Source of the DNA: Hyaloscypha bicolor E
Lineage: Eukaryota > Ascomycota > Leotiomycetes > Helotiales > Hyaloscyphaceae
Direction: 5' to 3'
Length of the DNA: 64,000 nucleotides
Assembly (NCBI RefSeq): GCF_002865645.1
Contig: NW_020194631.1
Coordinates: 372,001-436,000 of the forward strand
Shown: piece after piece, positions 22,230 to 36,000 of the stretch
Numbering within the stretch: position 1 is the stretch's first letter
How the letters are laid out: each line of letters begins with the position of its first letter
Notes under the pieces: generated by a model
Seen by the model: only the letters and a program-made list of their open reading frames with translations
Database searches by the model: none
What the model was told of the DNA's origin: nothing
Translations under genes and position numbers: made by a program

Positions 22230-25200
22230 TCAATAGTCATCGTCTGAATCGTCTCCATCATCTGGCAACAAAGCCCTGTACCGTCTACTTGCAAGGTCTT
22301 CCTCCAACCCTCCGTCACTCTCTGGATCAATATATCCTTCGCCGCCAAATAAGCTCAAGGCCACGGGAAGGAATATCAAGGCATGCGTTGCAGCAAAGGC
22401 GACCAGCGCCAGCCATATGCGGAAGTAAAAGGTCCGGAAAATCTTGCTTCTTGTAAAGGCAAGCACAAATACACCGATCAGCTTGGTGATCGTGATGCCA
22501 GAGAATACTGATCCTCCAACGTTCACGAGTGCAGTCCAGGCGCGAGCGTCCTTGCCCCGGAACTTGTTCTTAGCACGTTCTATTACTGAGCGTGAAGGGA
22601 ACATGAAGGCCCTGGCAATATGTGCGCAGAATTCGACTCCAATACCAACGCAAATAACGAGATTGACGAGGCTGACCGCATTCAAAGACACGTCGAAAAC
22701 GGCCATGGTCCCAGTGATGTCGACCACAATCATAAGAACAGTAGCTGTGACGACCGCACCAGTCTTGAGGGATCCAAGTAGGATTGATGAAATTACTAGG
22801 ATGAGGCCAAGAGCTGAGCCGAGTAGAGTAGCAGTCAAGTTGACGATCGTGGCGTATTGATCGAAGAAGATGTAGAACACGCTGTACGGGAATATGTCGA
22901 TGCCAGTGCTTTCACTAAGCCCATCGGAGATTCTGCGAGCAGATGCCAAAGCATCAATGAAGTCTTCTTGGCTGCGGAGTGGGGTGTGGCTTGAACGGAA
23001 GTGACTTGCGGGAATGGTTTCTCTCTCCGAATCGATAACAAGAGCAGTCGAATATGGAGCCTTTCCGCCCAATGGGCAGCTCTCACCGGTTGGCGCGACA
23101 ATCCATTCCTGAAGATAGTGGATGAACTCTTGCCCCTCGGGCATGCCTGAAAGTGTGATATTCCATGGCGGGGTTCGGTCTTCGAAGCATGTCTTGCCAT
23201 TTTCGACACAGCATTCGTCAAGCTCGGGGTCAAGCCAACGGAAATAGTCATCAATCCAGCTTGCTGCAGGTGATGCAATGTAAGATATGTTTGGTCTTTT
23301 CCTTTCCTGCTCCAGAACGTTCGTGAGCGACTCTTGCTCGCACGTAGTAAATCGCGAGCACAACTGCTGTTGGTGGGCTCGTTCTGTAACGTTTATTTCT
23401 CGAGTGACGAAATAGACGGGTGGGCCAGAATCGAAATAATCATATAGGTCGTTGAAGTATGGGATCAAATAGGAGTCATCCGGTATTGCGAGTCGCTGGT
23501 CTAACCCAAGAGATACTTCGGGTATTAATGACACTCCTGCTGTGAAGATACCCAGGAAAACGACAATTATGGCAACCTTCATCTTCTTCCCAAGTAGGGC
23601 AGGGGCATAGACCTTGCGGATAAATTTCTGAAGACTTCCTTCATCTTGGCCTTCATATGATCTCGCATATCCGTTGCCGTTGCCCTGGCCGAACTGAACA
23701 CCAGCACTCCTAATCTGAATGCAGGGGAAACAGTCGGCTCGACGATCTTCCACCCGCCGTTGGTTGAGTGTCAAAACAGATACAAACATCGTGACCTGTA
23801 GTATTGCGTTGATGAAGACGGCACCAGCCGCATAGATCGCAAAATTTCGAACAGCCGGCATGCCAGCGAATGCTCCCAAAGCAAATGCAATAGTCTCCGT
23901 TGTTGCAGACAATAGTATCGACGGGCCCATCCGCCCCAGCGCTTTCGCAATGCGGTATTCCACCATATCATCTGGATGACTTATGTTTACTCTTTCAAAC
24001 TCGTGTACGATGAGGAAGATATTGTCGACCCCAACTGCCAGCACAATAAAGGGAATGACCTCTGCAATAATGAGAGTAACTTTGATGCCAGCTGCTGAAA
24101 ATAAACCAACAGAGGCTGAAATTGACATGAGCACAATAACGATACCGACAACGCCCAGAGTGAACTTGGATTCAACAAGGGAAGTTGACGGATTTCGGAA
24201 GAAGGACCGTAGAGACAACGTTGTAGAACCGAGGGCGAGTGAAGCGTAAATGAACATCATCACATAGCTTATGGCAACAATCTTTGCATCGGTGTTGGTA
24301 GACTTGTTGAGTTCCTGTTCCAAGCTGATCTCCGTCGAGAAGGATAATCTCAATCCTTTATCTCTTGCTTCCTGTTGTACATCTAGCAGCGTAGTTCTGA
24401 GGGATTCCTCCCAGTCCATCGCACTTTCAACTTCGGGAGATCTTTCGGCGGAATTCTTGATAACCCAAGTAACAATAGTCGCAGACGAAGTTGCAACGTC
24501 ATCGGTATCATACAAGCCGCCGAGGATCATTTTGGGATCTATGGGCTGGCCAAACTTAGGGAGACATTTCACCGGAGACTTAGCACAAGCCCGGAGCTTG
24601 GTTTCCCAAGTGCTGGAATTGTAATTCTTGAGGTTGTTTCCAAAGTAGGCGGCTACTGACTGGACCACACAACCATTTCCGGTAGGATTGAAACAGACAT
24701 CGTCAAGTGAAGAGCCAGTTTTCTGTCCTTTGAGGCCACTTATACGCTCTTCGACACCGATCCACCACATGAGAGTGTCATAGCTCAAGACGGGGCCGGG
24801 CCCAGAAGGAAGTGTATCGTTTACCAAGAATACCTGCTCGGCACGATAAAACGGCCCAAAGTTATCATCAAAGAAGATCTTCTCCTGTGCGGCGGTAGAT
24901 GCTGGGCTGACCCATAATCTGGCGGGGTCTCTCTCTATGTCAAATCGAATCCATCCTAGGCTGAGCAGACCGACAACAAGAACGCTAATGCCAATGGTGA
25001 TGCCAGGAAAGCTCGCCGCAGCGTAGCCTAAACGACTGAAAGCACCATCACAAACAGTATTGATCCAGTAATTCCGTTGCGGCCGGTCATATATGGCACC
25101 ATTATGAACCATATCTCCTTCATCTTCGTCGTCGCTAGGAGCGGCGTCTTGGAGTAAACGCAGGCGTTCACTCTTCCGCTGCGCATGTTTTGCCCATGCG

Positions 25201-26109
25201 ATATGACCAAATATAGCAGTGACAAGCAAAAAGATGAATATACCATATGTTAAAATAGCTCCAAAGGAGAGGCACGGCAGCTGTCCCACATGACAAGTCC
25301 CTTTTTGGGAAACTTCGGACAATTCCGGGCACACGGCAGGACAGTCGACGCACGCACATCGGAAACTCTCGTCCTCATCGTTACATTTCTTGGGGGTCAT
25401 CTCCAGCGGCCTCATACGATCGTCGGGGTAAGTGCTCGGATTCGGAAAGTTGATCTGGAACGGCGATCCAAGGAGGGGGCTTTTCTTTCCCAGAAAAGCT
25501 AGAAAGTCAGGATAATTCTTCGCCCCACCACCAATTAAAGCCATTGCGTTGTCATTCGTAGGCCCAAACTTCACATCCTTGCAGCTATCGTAGAAACCAG
25601 ATCCATATTCGTCAGACACAAGTTGATCAAGCTCCGTCACTCTTGCTGTATCGCCACTTTTTTCGATTTGGGTAACGTTGATGAATATCGACTGATCAGG
25701 AGAGCATGTGAAGGTGCAGAAGATGTTGTAGAAGTTCTCTTTGCAGGCCGGACATGATGAAATGAGGGGGTTTGCTTTCTTGAGGTTTTCCGACAAGGTA
25801 TTAAGCTGTTCAAAATTAGCAGCGGTAACAAGAAGGGTTTTATGCCATCCATGCCTGTTCTCCTTCGCAGCATATCGGGCCAGTATTCCATTTTGGCCCG
25901 CAGATCTGCACCAGCTGCTTTCTCACATCATCCTCTGGTTCTTTCGCAAGCCCGTTATCCAGACATGGCAGGGCCGGTTCCCAGAAATGTGAGCTCCCAC
26001 AACTCCCACGTATGGAACATCTCCCTGCTTCATGCTTTGGCGTATATGCTTCTCCCGATGCAAGGCTGAGCAGCGTGGCGACTGCGGCCGAGCGCCATAG
26101 TCGACTCAT
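22230..26109 (-). CDS. ncr1: NPC1/Ncr1 sterol transporter
   Basis: Two exons (26109-25855, 25805-22230) give about 1276 aa, full length for fungal NPC1. A signal peptide (MSRLWRSAAVATLLSLASG) is followed by the Cys-rich N-terminal sterol-binding domain (CSIRGSCG, ICGPKWNTGPICCEGEQ, ISSCPACKENFYNIFCTFTC). Then come the first membrane helix, a large luminal loop, and the sterol-sensing domain at roughly residues 595-765, including FIVLAVGVDNIFLIVHEFER. A second luminal domain and a C-terminal RND-like membrane bundle (VNLVICVGIGVEFCAHIARA) follow. The protein moves sterols and sphingolipids out of the vacuole or lysosome membrane system. The single intron is 49 nt with a GC donor (CAG|GCATGG) and a good branch point (TGCTAAT). 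No GT lies between the conserved CEGEQ and the in-frame TAA, so the GC donor is required. The C-terminus is acidic (DDGDDSDDDY). Confidence 0.95.
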
Positions 26110-26863
26110 GATGAACTGCGCAGGCGGCAGCAGTGGGAGGCTGGCAGAGAAGGTTCGAAACCTAGTTGATGGGAGAATTCTTCAGTCCGTAGCAACGGAT
26201 GTCTTTTTCATGGTAGGGTGATAGTAGATGACAGTGGTCATGGAGTGCCGAAGGGTTTTGGGTTTGCAGGTGATTGTTGTCCTGGTCACAATCTTAGCTC
26301 AACCCAGCCACACGCTGGTTGTCGTCATCTGGGGTGCGCACGGACGTTGTTTCCGATGTGCCTGGGCACCAGCGCCATCCCCCGAATTTGTGTAGAGTGC
26401 TCAGCAACACCTACCTGGAGCGAAAGGTGTCCAGTTTTTTGGGAGTTTTATTTCCTCCTCGTCTTTGTCTTAGTCTTCAAAACTCTCTCCAACATCTATT
26501 GTCAGTTGAAAGGTCCTTGCAAGAGCAGTTTCATTATCCGAGTACGAGGCGGTACTTTCAGTATTAACAAGCTCCGTGAGTCGAAGTAGTTGTCATTATT
26601 TTGATTACAATTTCCGATTCCTTCTCCAGCAGACAGTCGAGGAAGCATATGGAGCAACACTATTTACGCTATTTTAGTATCAAGAAAGCTCTTGCGGCCC
26701 TTGCCCCGAACCTAAAGTGGGTGACCCTCGTCCTTCAAGCACATGAATACCTAGAAACTTCCTTGTAGCTAGGCACCTTCTAGTGCTGGACTCAAGTAAT
26801 GTCTTAGCTGAGTCAAGGTTTCAGGAGTACCACAACCTCACCTTATAGTAGTCGGATCAGACT
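26110..26863. other. Intergenic, 5' flank of ncr1
   Basis: A plus-strand frame at 26218-26589 has no protein-like features. Nothing else is supported. Confidence 0.5.
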
Positions 26864-29145
26864 CTAGTGAGGGTAGTTTCGGAGAATATTTAAATGAGCT
26901 GATCTTGACGAGTGAGCTTTAAATATCCCGATACGTAGGTATGTGCCATCTTCACATGATTGGAGTATAAGTCCGTGCAAATCTTTTACAAAATCCGCTT
27001 CGTTCAATGAGACCTCGTCATTCGTCTCGGTGATCTGGCCCTGGTGGCCGTCCTGCTTTGGTATTTTGCCATCCACATAGAAAAGAGTGACTGGGATTTC
27101 TTCGATAGCCAACAGATCAAAAGTCCTATAATAAGACTCCAGATTGACATTGGAGTCGAGAGTAAAATCCAGCATCTGACCTCAGTCATCGCGAACGATT
27201 GGATATCCCCACTCCATGGTACCGAAATCACCTGCGCCTCCACTTAGGCGGCGGATCTCGGGGGCCAGTCCGTTGGGGACAACTGTGGAGCCTGCTGTCA
27301 CCTAGTCGTAGTAGTTTTGGTCTGTATTGAAGACTTTGACTTCGACCATTCTGGCTCGATAATCGTTTTCGAGGTCGACCTGGTGATGGTAATACTTATA
27401 CGTTATGGGGATATCTACTGCTACGCACGACCACTGGTGACGGAAGAGTCAGCATCTTTCTTAGTTCAGAATATCTAGGGAGTACGGTTGAGCAAAATTA
27501 ATAAATTAAACTCTTTTGGGGTATGTTGAGAGTGCATGTGACAAGGGAGGGGGTATTTCAGAACCCAAGAACAAATTCAGTAACCTGGTTGCCCTCACGG
27601 AAGGGGCGTTAAATTCCACCGGCCGATTAGCTGGCGACGGGAAGTACCCTGACGATCCAGAGCAATGCGAATGGCAAGAGTCGCAAGAATGACTTCCACA
27701 TGCCCGCCAGGTAGACGTCGTCGCCTGCAAGCAGCTCTCGTTTGAACTCAGATGCCAGTCCATGAATGGCAATCAATTTATCAGTGAAATACGTGAGATG
27801 GGTGGTAGAGCTCATGATTGCAAAACCGTTCTAAACTCGAGGTTTATCTTTTGTTTGAAGGTGTTTTAACGAACGACCCCAGCTCGACTTGTCATGGAGA
27901 TCTTCTGGCAGATTAGGTCCAATCTGCGTAGGTATTTTCTCCGGATAGCCTTAGTTCGCAAAGCGCCCTTGACGCTCCCAAAAGATTTCATTCTTTCCAA
28001 AGAGAAGAACTCATGGAGATAGAAGTCACTCTTGTAATACCCACCCTCTTTGCAATAGCGGCAACGTGTTGAGCTTATATCTAACAAGCCCGACATTGTG
28101 GAGCCACAAATGGGTCCTCTTGGTGGACTTTTTCCATTTGGAGAGACCTCGATTGGCTCAATGAAGTCATAGGACCGTTTGCGGAGGCAACTATCAGAAC
28201 TTTCCTTAGAGCCAGTGGCAGTAATATTAAAAAAATGGGTTCTTGTATAGGTCACCCATCACACTTGCTTCTTCTCTCCAGTTTTCAACCGAGTTTTGAA
28301 TAATGCGAAGCGAATCTATCTAGAGATACCTGACGCCAAGGCGACGCGTGATGGATATGGCATCTCCGAATGTTTCTGGCATCGCGTCCGAGAGTATCGA
28401 CTGCTGAAGGGAGACTGCATCAGTCGTAAAATATCCGAGGTACCCCAATAATTCCTTAAAGTCATGTACCTGCTCTCTGCGTTCTGAAGACTTGAAGAGG
28501 AATGACACGGTGCGGTATCGCTCTGAAGTTCTTGTCTGATACAACTAGTCGAATCGACTCGTGCTCATAATTTCCAAGGGCAAGCAACCACTTAGGCTTC
28601 CATAGCGACGCCGAGGGACTGCGACACCCAGAATGATTTTCATCACAGTTGACCAACCAGGGTTTTATTTGTGGCCAACTGTGTTCCGAGCTCGCAGAAG
28701 ACCACATATCCTTAACTTAGCTAAATGTGGTTGCATGGCTGCTCCTATCCTTATCGGCTTTCAGGTGTAATAGCAACGTGAACTTTCAGTCCTTACCCGC
28801 TTGAGGATATGGAGGTACATTTAGTGGCGGCCACATGTTTCTCACACGAAAACTCATGTTTAAACTCTCAACCTCTACACCATCGTAGGTACTTAGTCAT
28901 GTCAAACGTCTGTATGCCGTGACTAGAGATCCAAAGAGCTGTGCGATGGTCTGTCTTGAAACCGGCGTGTGATCATGCTTTCTATTGGTGAAAGTCTCCC
29001 ACAACCCCCAACAGATATTCAATTCTTTGAACACAGACTCTCGCAAGGATTCGGTGGTGAGATGGCCATCTTTGCCATCCCATTTCCATTCGCCCTCCGT
29101 GTCTGGCTCGCTCTCAAATATTGTAATACAGGTATCGCAAAGCAT
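26864..29145 (-). pseudogene. Disabled HET-domain (heterokaryon incompatibility) gene
   Basis: Minus-strand fragments follow the order of a HET protein but in changing frames. N-terminal zinc-ribbon-like region at 29145-28897 (LCDTCITIFESEPD...). Pre-HET segment at about 28707-28540 (WLVNCDENHSGCR, ESIRLVVSDKNFRA). HET core at about 28440-28230: SILSDAMPETFGDAISITRR LGVRYL, then a TAG (28320-28322) where the family has Trp in the W-I-D-S-L-C-I-I-Q motif, then IDSLRIIQNSVENWREEASV with Arg replacing the family Cys. Post-HET segments at 28255-27866 (FFNITATGSKESSDSC), 27815-27627 (TDKLIAIHGLASEF, AGDDVYLAGMW) and 27243-26864 (tail ending YLRIGIFKAHSS). At least one stop and several frameshifts exclude function. 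HET proteins drive incompatibility cell death. TGG to TAG is consistent with RIP-like decay. Confidence 0.82.
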
Positions 29146-30055
29146 GTTGCCGTTCCCTCAACGCACAAGGGTATCTAGACTTTGATTCGAGACCTTGCAG
29201 AATAAGGTTGCGAGCAGGCTGAGGTGGACGCCTTAAGAGATCACAGTGGTGACAACACATACCAACGTGGAGAGATACACTGGGGTCGGGCAACAGTGAG
29301 ATACTCCGATTGGCACACATAATGCTTGTTTCCGAACAGGAAGAAAAATGAACAAAAGCAATGAGCGGTGAAATTTGAAGAAACAAGCCGTATATCTGGA
29401 AGAGTGAACAAGAAAAATATGCAATCGCCTGATATACTTTCGATTCTGTATGACCTTCGAACAGCAGGGCGGTATGATGAAGGCCTAGCCTTGGGCCGGT
29501 CAACCGCCAGGGTTACGCTATTCCGCATCTGACAGGGTTATAGTATTGAAGGTGATCGAAGAATATCTCCCATTCAAGAAGAGCTACTTGGCAATCACTT
29601 GACACAAGACACTAGGTCCGTCCAGGCCTTACTCGTAAATTTCCATTGCTTTGCTGGAGTGAATCTGGGAGGTCGTCGTTGAGCACGAGAGGAAATATTT
29701 TTATAAGTACGCACCCTCGCGATCGCCGAAGCGAGCCTCTATCAGAGACCATAAACCACGGGCTTGGGTGAGCAGCCTTCTCCGCGACATCATCACCACA
29801 ATTCCATCCTCGCAAAGTCCCCAACAATTCCTGCGATAGTGAAGAGACTCTGCCACCAAATGGCGTGAGCCGATGGATCAACGAATGAGCGAAAATAGCG
29901 AAAGAAAGACAGTCGCAACTTCCAGGTACACTACCTAATTCACCCACCACCTTCCACTTCTTCTTGAAACTTTCCCATCCAAGTCTTACTTTGCATACTC
30001 GATACAACTCCTCCACCTCCCTTGGGGAGCTCTCTTCAGCCAAATACTCACCATC
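29146..30055. other. Intergenic, 5' flank of ufd4
   Basis: A 159-codon minus-strand frame at 29612-30091 overlaps the ufd4 start codon. It lacks domain signals and is treated as chance. CT-rich tracts just before 30056 fit a fungal promoter or leader. Confidence 0.5.
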
Positions 30056-33000
30056 ATGTCTGGCAGAATTACGAGGGCATCCGCTAGACAAGCTGCCAGC
30101 TCCTCAGAGTCGTCTGGTGCCTCTGTGGGGACTACTGCAACTGCTTCGTCGACTCGGGCGCCAGCACCTTCGAGAAAACGCAAAGCTCCGGCCCGTGAGC
30201 CAAGTCCAGCCCCAGAAACCGAACCGGCGAAGTCCTCATCTTATCGACGTCCCAAACGCCAGAAGATCGCAGAGCCTGAACCTCCCCAACCGTCCACTGC
30301 ACCTGCTGCTGTAGCGCCGTCCCGTCGAAGAAAGGGAAAGAATCCTGCGGTTATGTCTAGTCCTGGGTATGTTGACTATCTTGTTGCTCGGCTGTGGATG
30401 CTGATGATGGTATAGTGATTCTGCTGGTCCTTCTAACGATCCACCGATTACAACCAGCTCGTCAAAGCGAAAGTCCTCGAGAAACAAGAAAGCTGGCCAA
30501 GGTACCTCGACTCTGCCCTTTCGAGGCATTACATCTTCGGTACTGATGTCTGAAACAGAACAAGCCGTGAATACACCCAGCATTGGTCGTCGATCCAAGA
30601 AGACAAGCGGTGGCCATAAGGATGCGGATAATTCTCTAGATACCATCTCTGACGACAAGCCCCCACCTCCTGCGGATGATGACGACGGTAGCGATGACAA
30701 TGACGACGACGAGATGGCCCGAAACTATGAAGGCCGAGATGAAGAAGACGACGATCCTTTTGGAGGTTTTGGTGGACCTGGAGGGCCACCGCAAGGCCTC
30801 TCGAGCACATTGCGAGCATTGAGCGGCATGATGTCAGGGGTTTCTACCAGACTACGAGATATCTTGAACAACTTGAAGCAGAAGGATGACCCCTCTATTC
30901 AATTCATTGCTCTCCAGGAGCTGTCCGAAATCCTGCTTGTGTCTACGGAGGACAACCTATCTGGCCATTTCTCTCCGGATGCTTTCGTCAAGGAGCTTGT
31001 TGTCTTGATGCAGCCTTCGGAGTTTGGGGAGGAAAACCCAGATATGATGTTACTTGCCTGTCGTTGCCTTGCAAATCTCATGGAAGCGTTACCTGCAAGC
31101 ACTGCAAATGTGGTCTACGGAGGTGCTGTTCCTATTCTCTGTGCAAAGCTCTTAGAGATCCACTTCATAGATCTGGCAGAGCAAGCTCTTAGCGTAAGTG
31201 GTTCCCATGTCTCTGACCAATGTTCTTCACTGATACTTTCCAGACACTTGAAAAAATCTCGGTGGAGTATCCAGCCTCAATTGTTCGTGAGGGTGGATTA
31301 TCTGCTTGTCTGACCTACCTTGATTTTTTCGCCACAAGTACCCAGAGAACAGCGGTTACTACGGCTGCCAATTGCTGTCGAAACATTCCAGAAGATTCAT
31401 TCCCAACTATTCAAGGTCTCATGCCGTTGCTGCTCAATGTTCTCAGCTCAAACGACCAGAAGGTTGTTGAACAGGGCTCCCTGTGTGTGTCTCGCATTGT
31501 AGAAAGCTTCAGATATCACCCCAGCAAACTTGAAGAACTTGTCAGCACCGACCTTTTGAAAGCAATTCTTCGCCTCTTGCTTCCGGGTACCACCAACCTA
31601 ATTGGTCCGAATATCCACACACAATTCTTACGAGTACTCGCTTTTACGGCCAAGGCTAGCGCAAATCTGTCTGCAGAGCTGTTCAAGATGAACGTTGTGG
31701 AGACTTTATACCAGATCTTGACAGGCGTTTCACCACCTGGTCCCGCCGAAGATATCGCGTCAAAGCTGGACAGCGTTGTTATCATGCAAGCTTTGATTCA
31801 TAGGCCTCGAGAGCAAGTCATTGAGACTTTGAATGTCATTTGCGAGCTTCTTCCAGGGCTACCCAGAGAATCTGACCTTACACTCGATGAGATATTCGAC
31901 CTCGATGCCGCATCTGCACCACCTCCTGGCTCCGCGTCGAGCTCAAGAAAGAAGTCGTCGAATGAAAAGCGTCTCGAACTCCTCGAGGGATGCAAAGACG
32001 AAGTCAAGCGATTTGCCATTATCCTATTCCCAACATTGACAGATGCATTTTCAAGTACGGTCAATCTAAGCGTCCGCCAAAAGGTTCTGACAGCGCAACT
32101 GAAGATGTTATCAAACCTCGACAAGGACATTTTGCTAGAAGCTTTACGTGCTGTGCCATATGCTTCTTTTTTGGCAGCCATCTTGTCCCAACAGGACCAC
32201 CCTAGCCTGGTTAACTATGCTCTCCAGGCCGCGGAGTTACTTCTGGCTCGCCTCGATGATATTTATCGATACCAATTCTACCGGGAGGGAGTTATTGCCG
32301 AGATTGCAAAACTTGCTACTGTAGCCCAAGCGGAGAAGACCAGCACAGCCGATGCTTCAGAAATAGAGCTGATGTCAAATGATTCGAATGGAACGCGGAA
32401 GATTACAGAGAAGTCTGACCGTGAAGCTGAAGCCGGCGATGACGAGGACGATTCTTCAGATGACGAAAATGACGAGGACAATGAAAATGACGATATCCCC
32501 GACGACATCAGTCCTTCTCCTGCAAGCTCTCGTGGATCAACTATGTCCTTGGATGGCCCCCCTCACCGCATCCCATCGGATTCTGTCAGCATGCAACAGC
32601 TCATTAGCCAGCGAGCGAAGAAGTTCTTGGACATTCACGAGAATGAAAATAATAGCAAGAATATGAAGAAGAAAGCAATGAAGATCCTCACGAGCCTGCA
32701 GATTCTTGCTTCGAACATTGAATCCCACTATCTTCACCAAGGTCCTGGCAATGGAATCCAGCTGTTTACTACTCTCGCTTCATACTTTGATGGGGATGTA
32801 TTGGAGAGTGTTACCAGCTACGAATTATTAAACTCTGAAGTCGTTCGAGTCTTATTGGAGGTTTTCAACAATCCCGATGAGCGGCTGAGCAATGACGCTC
32901 GTTCTGCGTTCTTGGAGGTTTTTATGGGCCGAACAGTTACGAAGAAGCCAAAGGCCACAAGCGCAGAGTCCCCAGCAACCCCTTTTGGCATTCTGATCCA

Positions 33001-36000
33001 CAAATTGCAAGATCTTTTGAGTCGTTCTGAGCACTTCGAGGTTGTAACTGTTCATCAAAATACATTTGATGGAAACAGAAGCAGCGCTGCTTCTATGCTT
33101 GCGAAGCAGATTAGACTCAAGTTAGTCGCAGACGATGATTCGGAGATTCCAAGACCTTATCGAAACATAATGGTCTCCATCCATGCTATTGCCACTTTCA
33201 AGGCTCTCGACGATTACTTGCGGCCAAGAATCAGCTTGTCCGAGCGACCGCGAGGTTCACGGAATCGGGAAGGCCTTTCGGGTGCTTTAGCTGCCCTTGC
33301 GGCTGCTGGGATGCCGAACCCATACGCTGGCGTCCCAAATGCACAAGCTCGCCTTGTTGAACGTGGCTTGGCTTCAGCCGCCGCAGCAACCCCCTCTGCG
33401 CCAACTCCGAGCACCTCCCGAAGCTCCCGCAAGGCGAAAGCTAAGACTGCTCCAACTACGACTCCTGCATCAGGCGGTCCGTCAGCTGCTGCAACGCCAC
33501 ATGAAAAGTCTACTACGAGACGATCAAGCCGACGACAGCAGGCGCAAAGTGAACCAGCTGCACTTCCTCCCCCTCTACAAGACGAGGACAGCCTAGCTTC
33601 TGCTTTAGAATGTGCTGATGAAAGACAACTCAGCGATGATGACGACATGGAGGACAGTGCAGCTCTGGATGCTATTGTTGGCGACTTGGAGGACGAAATG
33701 GACGAGCGATCTCCTCCAGATCCTACAGCAGTCAATCTCGAAGTGGCTGCTGGGGGCAAAGTCACTGCACGTAAGGAAGACGGGACAAGAGTTGCAACCC
33801 CTTCACAAGTACCTGGAAGCAACCCACGCACCCATTCAGCTTTGCAAGCTGTTGCCGCCCAGGCAGCTCTGACTACCCCAAGCACGTCATCCAGACCTAT
33901 GTCATATGCTGCTGCTATCCAAGCAGTCCCTCAGGATTGGCACATTGAATTTAGCCTTGATGATAAAGTTATCGCTAATGAGACGACTATTTATCGAGCT
34001 GTTCACAGCTTATCAACCACTGTTGATGATCACAGCAGTCGAAGCGTTTGGTCTGCCATCCACCCTATCAAATTCAAGAGAGTTCCGGGTCCGCCTCCAC
34101 CGGAGCCAAGTTCTCTCACTCAGGCCATCGAAGTCACTACTGAAACCACAGCTTCAGGGATTCCTGCCTCACTAGACAAGCACCCAGCTACTTCTTCTAT
34201 CCTTCGATTACTCAACATTCTCCATGCGTTGAACGCAAACCTCGATGATGTTTTGGCAGAGAACAAAGACACATTAAAGCTGAACGCAGAACCCCTTTCT
34301 CAATTCGTCAACACGAAGCTTACCGCCAAGCTCAATAGACAACTAGAGGAGCCGCTCGTTGTTGCCAGCAACTGTCTTCCCAGCTGGAGCGAAGACTTGG
34401 CCCGTCTATACCCATTCCTCTTTCCCTTCGAGACTCGGCATTTGTTCTTACAATCTACATCATTTGGTTATGCTAGATCAATGACTAGATGGCAAAATGC
34501 TCAATCTGCCGATGAGTCCCGACGAGATCGCCATCGTGAGTAAGTACATTTTTCCTTCGGTTCCTTCCTCAGCCAGCCACAAATCCAAGGTGGCCGCCCA
34601 TCGCTCGAGCTCTAAGCTCGACTGATGGCACTCTATTATCTTGGAACTATTTTGGACCTGTGTACTTATTACCACTAACTGATTTCACAGTTCTCAGCCT
34701 TTTTTGGGAAGATTGCAACGCCAGAAGGTCCGTATTTCTCGGTCAAAGATCCTGGAATCCGCACTGAAGGTCATGGAACTTTATGGAGCATCGCAGAGTA
34801 TCCTGGAAGTTGAGTACTTTGAAGAGGTCGGAACAGGTCTTGGTCCCACCTTGGAGTTCTACTCGACGGTTTCAAAGGAATTCTCAAAGAAGAAGCTCAA
34901 ACTTTGGCGCGAGACAGACGCAAATGATTCTGATGAGTATGCCTTTGGTGCTCGTGGACTGTTCCCAGCTCCAATGAGCGAGGATCAAGCATCGAACGAG
35001 AACGGAAAGCGTATTCTTCACCTTTTCAAGATGCTCGGAAAATTTGTTGCTCGGTCTATGATTGACTCTCGAATCATCGATGTCTCGTTCAATCCAACCT
35101 TCTTCCGCATTGGGGATGGATCGGAGACAGTCACTCCGTCATTGGGAGCCGTCAAGACCGTTGATCCGCAATTGGCCAAATCCCTGAAGTTGATTAAGAA
35201 GTTTGCGGTGGGAAAGAAGGCCATCGATGAGAACCCCAATCTGACGCCAGCGCAAAAAGTGGCTCATGCTGAAGCACTGGAAATTGATGGTGTTCACATC
35301 GATGACTTAGGACTCGACTTTACTCTTCCAGGTTATTCGTCAATCGAGCTCTTGCCAAATGGATCTCAACTTGCAGTTTCGATCGATAATGTAGAGCTGT
35401 ATCTTGAGAAGGTCATTGACTTCACCTTAGGAGGTGGAGTTCAAAGACAAGTCGACGCTTTCAGAGCAGGCTTTACTCAGGTGTTCCCATATTCTGCATT
35501 GAGCGCCTTCACTCCCGATGAACTGGTCATGCTCTTTGGCAGAATCGAGGAGGACTGGTCTCTTGAAAGTAAGCTCTCTCCGCCAGCATTACCTTGTACG
35601 GTTAGGATGCTAACAGTATTGTAGCCTTGATGGACTCGATCAAAGCAGATCACGGCTTCAACATGGATAGCAAGAGCGTAAAGAATTTGCTTCAAACCAT
35701 GAGTGAACTATCTCTGCCGGAGCGGAGAGACTTCCTGCAATTCACCACTGGTAGCCCGAAGCTCCCTATTGGTGGTATGTACCCCAGTCCCTCTCATCTC
35801 ATGGCTTGCTAATCCATGAATAGGTTTCAAGGCCCTCACACCAATGTTCACTGTGGTCTGCAAGCCAAGCGAACCCCCTTACACTTCTGATGACTATTTG
35901 CCGAGCGTTATGACCTGTGTTAACTATCTTAAATTGCCCGACTACACCAGCTTGGACGTCATGCGACGCCGTATGAATACTGCGATCAAGGAAGGACAGG

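Noticed and set aside
26145..26170. AGGTTCGAAACCT palindrome resembling a tRNA T-arm
   Set aside because: No cloverleaf can be drawn; it lies in the ncr1 5' flank and is probably chance.
29612..30091. 159-codon minus-strand frame before ufd4
   Set aside because: It overlaps the ufd4 start codon, starts at a non-ATG or doubtful start and shows no domain or composition typical of protein.
33214..33885. 223-codon minus-strand frame inside ufd4
   Set aside because: Mirror of the Ala/Ser/Thr-rich ufd4 linker; the plus-strand frame is continuous through exon 4.
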